Source: Verrucomicrobiota bacterium
GTDB lineage: Bacteria; Verrucomicrobiota; Verrucomicrobiia; Limisphaerales; AV2
Assembly: GCA_003219675.1 (NCBI GenBank)
Contig: QHPW01000127.1
Location: 1 to 18,847 of the forward strand
Direction: 5' to 3'
Length of the DNA stretch: 18,847 nt
Numbering within the stretch: position 1 is the first letter of the stretch; every line of letters begins with the position of its first letter. The notes below the pieces were generated by a model. The model saw only the letters and a program-made list of their open reading frames with translations, was not told the origin of the DNA and did not search any database. The translations under genes and the position numbers were made by a program. Positions 13,899-18,847 of this stretch are shown here, in pieces.

Positions 13899-15797
13899 TT
13901 GAACTATTCAACAAGTGATTCCGCGAACGGTTCCAGGCCCTGGGGCATCCAGACCGCGCGCAACCTTTACAATATCGACCGTTGGGGCGCGAAATATTTC
14001 GACATCAACGAAGCGGGGCATGTCGTGGCGACGCCGCTGCAGGAAGCCGGCGCGACGGTTGACCTCACCGATGTCGTGGAAGAAGCCAAAGCGCGCGGCC
14101 TGAAATTTCCATTGCTCATCCGCTTTCAGGACATCCTTCGCCATCGGGTCCAATCCATCAACGAGGCCTTCCGCGGTTCCATCGCCGAGTTCAACTACCA
14201 GGGCAAATACCGCGGCGTCTTCCCGATCAAAGTCAACCAGTTGCGCGAAGTGGTGGAGGAGATCCTCGATGCCGGCAAGCCTTACAATTTCGGATTGGAA
14301 GTCGGCAGCAAACCGGAGTTGTTCGCCGGACTGGCGCTGCAGTCCGAGCCCGACAGCCTGATCATCTGCAACGGCTACAAAGACCCCAACTTCATCCGCA
14401 TGGCGCTCATGGGGATCAAGTTGGGCAAGCAGGTCATCATGGTGGTTGAAAAGCTCGAGGAGTTGAAACAGATCATCACCGTGTCGCGGCAGTTCGGGGT
14501 CGAACCGCTCGTCGGCATCCGGTCGCGGCTGCTCAGCAAAGGCGCCGGCAAATGGGCCGACAGCGCCGGTGAAAACGCGAAGTTCGGTTTGAGCACGGTG
14601 GAATTGCTGGCCGCAACCGAACTGCTCAAATCGGAAAACCTCACCCATTGTTTCAAGCTCATCCATTTTCACATCGGTTCGCAAGTGCCGGACATCCTGA
14701 CCGTCAAGAAAGCGGTTCAGGAAGCCGCTCGTTTCTACGCCAAACTTTACAAAATGGGGTTCCCGGTCGAATACATCGACGTCGGCGGCGGACTGGGGGT
14801 GGATTACGACGGCAGCCGTTCCGCGTTCGACAGCTCGACCAACTACTCACTGCAGGAATACACCAACGACGTCGTGTATTACATCGGCGACGTCTGCAAC
14901 GCCGAGAAAGTTCCGCATCCGGAGATCGTCAGTGAAAGCGGCCGCGCCCTGGTGGCTCACCACAGCGTCCTGATTGTCGAGGTGTTCGGCGCGATCGGGA
15001 AAGTCCGGCCCGAGGTGAGCTTCAGCTACTGTGAAAACGAACACCCGCTGGTCCGGGAACTGCTCGACATCAAAAAAAACCTCTGCCGGTTGAACAAACT
15101 GGAGGCCTACCACGACTCCCTCGAACGCCGTGAGGACGCGCACAACATGTTCACCCTCGGCGTGCTCGAATTGCCCGACAAGGCAAAGATCGAGCACCTT
15201 TATTGGGAGATCAGCCAGGAAGTGGTTCAAAGCTTTCGCGGTCAGGCCTACATTCCCGAAGAGATCCGCCTGCTCGAAGACAGCCTGGGCGACCAGTACC
15301 TCTGCAACTTTTCCGTGTTCCAGCCGCTGCTGGATCACTGGGCGCTGGGCCAGTTGTTTCCCATCATGCCGATCAACCGCCTCAACGAGCGCCCGACGCA
15401 CGAGGCCACGCTGGTGGACATCACCTGCGATTCCGAAGGCCAGATCAGCATGAATGGCAGCGGCCAGATTGAGCCCTATTACCTCGGCTTCTTTCTCATG
15501 GGCGCCTATCAGGACATCATGGGCGACCTGCACAATCTCTTTGGCCGCGTCAATGAGGTGCACGTGTTTCTCGATCCGGACGAGCCCACCGGGTACTACG
15601 TCGAAGAAGTCATCGAAGGCAATACCATCATCCAGACGCTCTCGGCCGTGCAATACGATGAAAACGAGCTGAAACGGCAAATGAAGGCCCAGATCGATGC
15701 CGCCATCAAGTCCGACAAACTCAAGCCGTCGGAGGCCATGCGTCTGCTCGACGATTACGAGCGGGGCCTCAAGGAGTACACCTACCTGACGTTTTGA
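13899..15797 (+). CDS. speA: Biosynthetic arginine decarboxylase (PLP-dependent)
   Basis: 632 residues, close to the usual length of SpeA. It begins with the family opening (LYNIDRWGAKYFDINEAGHV). The PLP lysine is K111 in VFPIKVNQ; FHIGSQ, YIDVGGGLGVDYDGS and SESGRALVAHH follow. The C-terminal DITCDSEG contains the cysteine that completes the active site across the dimer. SpeA makes agmatine from arginine, the first step of the arginine route to putrescine and spermidine. The only credible start is TTG 13899: the frame has an upstream stop at 13863 and no ATG or GTG in the first 40 codons. There is no Shine-Dalgarno sequence. A membrane-protein gene overlaps or closely follows its stop, suggesting a two-gene operon. 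Confidence 0.93.
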   Translation: MNYSTSDSANGSRPWGIQTARNLYNIDRWGAKYFDINEAGHVVATPLQEAGATVDLTDVVEEAKARGLKFPLLIRFQDILRHRVQSINEAFRGSIAEFNYQGKYRGVFPIKVNQLREVVEEILDAGKPYNFGLEVGSKPELFAGLALQSEPDSLIICNGYKDPNFIRMALMGIKLGKQVIMVVEKLEELKQIITVSRQFGVEPLVGIRSRLLSKGAGKWADSAGENAKFGLSTVELLAATELLKSENLTHCFKLIHFHIGSQVPDILTVKKAVQEAARFYAKLYKMGFPVEYIDVGGGLGVDYDGSRSAFDSSTNYSLQEYTNDVVYYIGDVCNAEKVPHPEIVSESGRALVAHHSVLIVEVFGAIGKVRPEVSFSYCENEHPLVRELLDIKKNLCRLNKLEAYHDSLERREDAHNMFTLGVLELPDKAKIEHLYWEISQEVVQSFRGQAYIPEEIRLLEDSLGDQYLCNFSVFQPLLDHWALGQLFPIMPINRLNERPTHEATLVDITCDSEGQISMNGSGQIEPYYLGFFLMGAYQDIMGDLHNLFGRVNEVHVFLDPDEPTGYYVEEVIEGNTIIQTLSAVQYDENELKRQMKAQIDAAIKSDKLKPSEAMRLLDDYERGLKEYTYLTF

Positions 15798-15811
15798 GCC
15801 GCGACCCGCGC

Positions 15812-16504
15812 ATGTCCGAGACCGCGCCCAAAACAGAACTGATGCGGTCGCTCGGCCGTCTGGTGCGCGGCCTTTCCGCGCTCTTCTGGGGATTGCCCAT
15901 CGCGCTGGTGGTTTGCGTGCAGACCGCCAGTGCCAACTGGCTGGAGTCGCTGGGCCACTACGGCCTCATCGCGCCGCTGGTCGTCACTTCGCTGCTCTTT
16001 TATGGCTTGTGGCTGATGAGCGATTTTCAGAAACAGGAACGCATCTGGATGCTGGCGTTGGACCGCGCCAAAATTCTCGGCCTGGTGAACATCGGTTTGT
16101 CCCCCTTCCTCCACTGGCATCAGCAACTGCCGGAGGTTCCTTTTTTTTACCACGCCGTCTCGGTCATGTCACTTTCAGCCCTGCTGTTTCTCTTCAATCT
16201 GAATCTTGTTCTGCAACGACTCACCGCGATGTTGCCCGACGAAACATTGCGCGAGGAAACCAAAGTCTTCACCACGTTGAACAGCGCCCTGTTGGTCCTG
16301 ATCCCGGCGTTTCTGGCGGTCTATTTCACGCTTTCGCAAATCAGGCACCCGCCGCAACCCGTCGGCGTCCTGCTGCGCCTGGTGGACCTGCGGAGCCAAT
16401 GGGTCCTGTTGTCTTTGATTCTGTTGCCCATGGCCATCACCATGTCGCTCATTTGGAAAATCAAGGAGGCCATCCTCGCCAGCATATTCGGGCCCGAACA
16501 CTGA
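15812..16504 (+). CDS. Multi-pass membrane protein of unknown function
   Basis: About 230 residues with five or six hydrophobic segments. From the MSETAPKTEL start, these are near residues 25-42 (FWGLPIALVVCVQTASA), 51-71, a weaker one near 90-103, 112-132, 154-177 and 199-217. The N-terminus is short and basic, and a segment rich in charge (LPDETLREETKVF) joins the fourth and fifth helices. I do not recognise the family. ATG 15812 is 14 bases after the speA stop; an in-frame TTG at 15794 would overlap that stop (TTGA). Close packing behind speA hints at co-expression, but nothing in the sequence shows polyamine transport. The gene ends 71 bases before a strong hairpin. Confidence 0.72.
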   Translation: MSETAPKTELMRSLGRLVRGLSALFWGLPIALVVCVQTASANWLESLGHYGLIAPLVVTSLLFYGLWLMSDFQKQERIWMLALDRAKILGLVNIGLSPFLHWHQQLPEVPFFYHAVSVMSLSALLFLFNLNLVLQRLTAMLPDETLREETKVFTTLNSALLVLIPAFLAVYFTLSQIRHPPQPVGVLLRLVDLRSQWVLLSLILLPMAITMSLIWKIKEAILASIFGPEH

Positions 16505-16575
16505 CGCCGAAAACCAGGGCGGCAGAGGGGGCGGTTCAAGGGTAGTTTCCACGATTTTGCAACCGCGCATTTGGA

Positions 16576-16670
16576 CCATGAACGGTGGGGCGAGACTCCG
16601 TCGAGCCCTGATCTCCCAGCCACAGGAATCAGTCAGGGCTCGACGGAGTCTCGCCCCACCGGGTTCATGG
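16576..16670. terminator. Long perfect hairpin between convergent genes, possible bidirectional terminator
   Basis: The arms 16584-16610 (GGTGGGGCGAGACTCCGTCG, continuing) and 16634-16660 are perfect reverse complements over 27 bases, with a 23-base loop. The outer arms CCATGAAC (16576-16583) and GTTCATGG (16663-16670) extend the stem beyond a two-base bulge. It lies between two genes that run toward each other, and there is no U-tract. It looks like a dispersed repeat that may serve as a terminator. Confidence 0.6.
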
Positions 16671-16712
16671 AGAGACTGGTGGTACCGCTCCAACTCTCCG
16701 ACGCTCGTTCCC

Positions 16713-17291
16713 TCACTGGACCAGCCGATACCAGTTGTCACGCTGGTGCGGCTCGTAGCCCAGGTCCGCGATCAGCCGCTGCATGTCCGCCACGCTCATG
16801 CGGAAGGTCGTGCCCGCCTGCGAGACCACGTTCTCCTCAATCATGATGCTGCCCAGATCATTGGCGCCGTGCTTCAGCGCGACCTGGCCAATGTCCGGAC
16901 CTTGCGTCACCCAGGAACTTTGGATGTTCGGGATGTTGTCCAGGTAAATCCGGCTCAGCGCCTGGGTCCGCAAATATTCATGCGCGCCGACCGTCGGCGC
17001 TTTCAACTTCGTGTGCTCGGCTTGAAACGTCCAGGCAATGAACGCGGTGAAGCCACCGGTCTTGTCCTGCTGCGCGCGGATGCGCTCCAAATGCTCGACG
17101 CGATCCTCGACCGTTTCAACGTGCCCGAACATCATCGTCGCCGAGGAGTTCAACCCGATTCGGTGCGCCACGTCCATGACGCTTAACCAATCATCGCTCA
17201 TCGCTTTCAGCGGCGAAATGCGTTTGCGGACCCGATCCACCAGGATTTCGCCCCCGCCACCGGGGATCGAGCCAAGTCCCGCCGCTTTGAA
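16713..17291 (-). pseudogene. mqnC: MqnC (cyclic dehypoxanthinyl futalosine synthase), C-terminal part after a frameshift
   Basis: About 192 residues in the frame one base on from the N-terminal part. It resumes as FKAAGLGSIPGGGGEILVDR and continues RISPLKAMSDDWLSVM, GLNSSATMMFGHVET and FIAWTFQ. It ends GSIMIEENVVSQAGTTFRMS and EPHQRDNWYRLV, which is the standard C-terminus of MqnC radical-SAM enzymes as I know them. Its own first start (GTG 17240) lies inside conserved sequence, so it is not an independent gene. Together the two parts give about 345 residues, short of the roughly 365-380 expected. The frame is otherwise clean to its stop, facing speA and its neighbour across a hairpin. Confidence 0.82.
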
Positions 17292-17298
17292 ATCGCCG

Positions 17299-17757
17299 GA
17301 ACTCGCTCGGACTGAATCCGTGAATGTTGATCCGGGGGAACTTGTTTTTGATATGCTCCAGCAGATCGAGGTACCATTGCTTCGTCAGTTTCGGATGGTG
17401 CCCGCCCTGCATCAAAATCTGCGTGCCGCCCAGCGCGACCGTCTCCTCGATCTTCCTGTCGATTTCCGCGTGCGTAATGACGTGAGCGTCGTCGTCGCCT
17501 TCGACGCGGTAAAACGCGCAGAACTTGCAATAGACATTGCAGACGTTGGTATAATTGATGTTCCGATCAACGATGTAGGTGACAATTTCGTTGCCGCGGC
17601 CGCTGTAGGCGCCGGCTTTGGCCAGTTGGCGCCGCCGGTCCGCCAGCGCGCCCAGTTCCTCCAGGGGCCATCGATACAGTTGAAGCAGTTCCTCGCCGGA
17701 AATCCGTTCGCCGGCAAAAATCCGTTCCGTAAGTCGATGCCTGTTCAGCGCCACCAT
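17299..17757 (-). pseudogene. mqnC: MqnC (cyclic dehypoxanthinyl futalosine synthase), N-terminal part up to the frameshift
   Basis: ATG 17757 opens 153 good residues. VTYIVDRNINYTNVC and C73-x3-C77-x2-C80 (CNVYCKFC) form the radical-SAM [4Fe-4S] site, and GGTQILMQGGHHPKL and NIHGFSPSEF follow. VTYIVDRNINYTN marks MqnC rather than MqnE. MqnC cyclises dehypoxanthine futalosine in the futalosine route to menaquinone. After SPSEF (about 17299) the frame turns to nonsense, stopping at 17191, while the match resumes eight bases on in another frame. About 16 residues of the usual linker are absent, so the missing bases number 2 modulo 3. It is either a lesion or an assembly fault; an organism relying on this route would need an intact copy. 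Confidence 0.82.
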
Positions 17758-17803
17758 TGCGCCTGCATTTTATATGACGAACCAGCAGGTTGCACGTAGA
17801 TGA

Positions 17804-18628
17804 TTAAATGCGTCGAAGTTTTGCTTCCGTGGCCCAGTTCACGGTCCAGTTGACCTCGTTATGGGGCTGGTTGTCGTTGTTCCAGCGGCTGCGCCACGGA
17901 TTGTCCTTCTTCGGATCGATAACCTCCTTCCGTTTGGCAGACTGCGCATGGCCATCGGCAAACATGATGTCCGTGGTGCGATTGTGTCGGTTGGACGGCC
18001 ATTGGTCCTCTTGCGTGGCGTCGAGATTCGCATCCCAGGACGAGTCGGCTTTGGAGTCGCCCAACATGATCATCTCGACAGGGCTCCGAACCATGGCTTC
18101 GGTCACCGGTCCCATATAAAAGCCCCCGTTGACGTCACCGCCCAGGCCGAGTTGGGGGCGGTTACCGAGATTCAATCCCCAGTCATTGTAAGCCAGTGAA
18201 AAACGTGATGTATTGCTGATCCCAAACGGATCGCGGGTTCCATCCGGCGCCGTTCCTCCCAGGGTCTTGTTGATGTTCGTACTCCAGGCGCTGTCCGGTC
18301 TGGCTGCGGGGCAATAGAACACAGCACGGTTGGTGCCCAGTTGGCTGAAGAGTCGCACCGGCCACACCGCGTAAACGGCCGGAACTACCGAATAACAGCC
18401 GGGGTATCTCCCGGTGTTGTCGTTAAGGTACATAATCGTGGCAATTCCAATCTGCCGCAGATTGTTTATGCAGCCGGTCTGCAGGGCCTTCGACTTCGCC
18501 CTGGCCAGCGCCGGCAACAGCAAGCCGGCCAGAATCGCGATGATGGCGATGACCACCAGCAGCTCAATCAACGTGAACGCCATTCTTCGATGAACCGGGA
18601 AATCATATTGTGGGCCGAGATTTCGCAT
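17804..18628 (-). CDS. Prepilin-like secreted protein with N-terminal methylation signal and H-x9-DG motif
   Basis: 274 residues with a type IV pilin-like signal. A basic leader ends HRRMA, cleavage is expected before FTLIELLVVIAIIAI, with Glu at position 5 of the mature protein and a hydrophobic helix to about LLLPALA. The C-terminal half carries HNRTTDIMFADGHA, the H-x9-DG motif of the large DUF1559-like families expanded in Planctomycetes and Verrucomicrobia. Such proteins are processed by prepilin peptidase and probably exported by a type II secretion or pilus-like machine; their roles are largely unknown. I chose ATG 18628 (a leader of about 16 residues); GTG 18664, six bases past the preceding stop, would add 12 residues. 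Ala, not Gly, lies before the cleavage site. mqnC begins 46 bases after its stop. Confidence 0.85.
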   Translation of the reverse strand: MRNLGPQYDFPVHRRMAFTLIELLVVIAIIAILAGLLLPALARAKSKALQTGCINNLRQIGIATIMYLNDNTGRYPGCYSVVPAVYAVWPVRLFSQLGTNRAVFYCPAARPDSAWSTNINKTLGGTAPDGTRDPFGISNTSRFSLAYNDWGLNLGNRPQLGLGGDVNGGFYMGPVTEAMVRSPVEMIMLGDSKADSSWDANLDATQEDQWPSNRHNRTTDIMFADGHAQSAKRKEVIDPKKDNPWRSRWNNDNQPHNEVNWTVNWATEAKLRRI

Positions 18629-18667
18629 AGCATCTTGAGTTGTTCTGCTTCGACCCGAAGTCACTCG

Positions 18668-18847
18668 CTATCCCGCTGCCAGAACTCGTGGGTACAATTG
18701 CAAGCCGTGACTGACCTTCTGATCGTCACTGTCGGTGTCGGAGTTCGGGACAACCATAGGCCGAAACCCGATGCTTCGCAATGCGGAACTCGAATTCACT
18801 TCCGGGCCGCGCCACTCTGGAGAAAACGCTGCAGCAGTATAAACGCC
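18668..18847 (-). CDS. 3' end of a gene, possibly formylglycine-generating-enzyme-like (cut by window edge)
   Basis: On the minus strand a frame is open from the window edge for 59 codons to TAG 18670-18668. It reads AAAFSPEWRGPEVNSS then SALRSIGFRPMVVPNS. The SIGFRP segment resembles the end of the FGE-sulfatase (SUMF1) fold, where a Gly-Phe-Arg closes the domain, but the stretch is short and the tail of some 25 residues after it is not typical. The frame could also be open by chance in this GC-rich DNA. The next gene starts within 40 bases downstream on the same strand. Confidence 0.4.
   Translation of the reverse strand, partial: GVYTAAAFSPEWRGPEVNSSSALRSIGFRPMVVPNSDTDSDDQKVSHGLQLYPRVLAAG

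Noticed and set aside
14847..15680. A 277-codon minus-strand frame inside speA
   Set aside because: Shadow of the arginine decarboxylase reading frame, rich in Val/Asp/Phe runs typical of an antisense frame and with no motif.

Overview
The window looks like a chromosomal segment of a free-living, GC-rich Gram-negative bacterium, most likely a verrucomicrobium of the Pedosphaera/Limisphaerales type. This is an inference from four things: a short prepilin-like secreted protein with a C-terminal H-x9-DG motif, a futalosine-pathway menaquinone gene, a YfhO-type membrane protein, and intergenic spaces packed with hairpin-rich repeats. No rRNA, tRNA, CRISPR array or transposase gene was seen.

Region 1 (1-5760, minus strand) is a compact operon for a nucleotide-activated heptose or a related sugar. 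In transcription order it holds a GmhA-like SIS isomerase, GmhB phosphatase, a transaldolase-family protein, two NAD-dependent SDR epimerases/dehydratases, a bifunctional nucleotidyltransferase-kinase with domains in the opposite order to E. coli HldE, and the start of a Gfo/Idh/MocA oxidoreductase cut by the window edge. Three successive junctions are ATGA overlaps. A ~112-bp palindromic repeat sits in the gmhA-gmhB junction and appears to have duplicated the gmhB start. A second copy lies upstream of gmhA.

Region 2 (5948-7147, minus) is lhgO, an L-2-hydroxyglutarate oxidase. Next comes a 538-base non-coding stretch of two repeat elements made of nested hairpins (7148-7685).

Region 3 (7686-11133, plus) has a large YfhO-family membrane protein broken by a frameshift with apparent loss of residues, followed by a SAM methyltransferase. 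A 500-base non-coding stretch follows, in which a ~276-bp MITE-like element is nested inside another inverted repeat.

Region 4 (11634-13184, minus) has a second SAM methyltransferase and a Nif3-like metal protein upstream of it. After a 714-base repeat-rich gap comes the plus-strand pair speA (arginine decarboxylase) and an unknown multi-pass membrane protein (13899-16504).

Region 5 (16713-18847, minus) is separated from it by a 27-bp perfect hairpin between the convergent genes. It holds mqnC, broken by a second frameshift with missing residues, then a prepilin-like H-x9-DG protein and the 3' end of a further gene. The heptose operon, YfhO protein and methyltransferases fit a general theme of cell-surface glycan synthesis, but no glycosyltransferase or polymer export gene is visible, so the final product is unknown.
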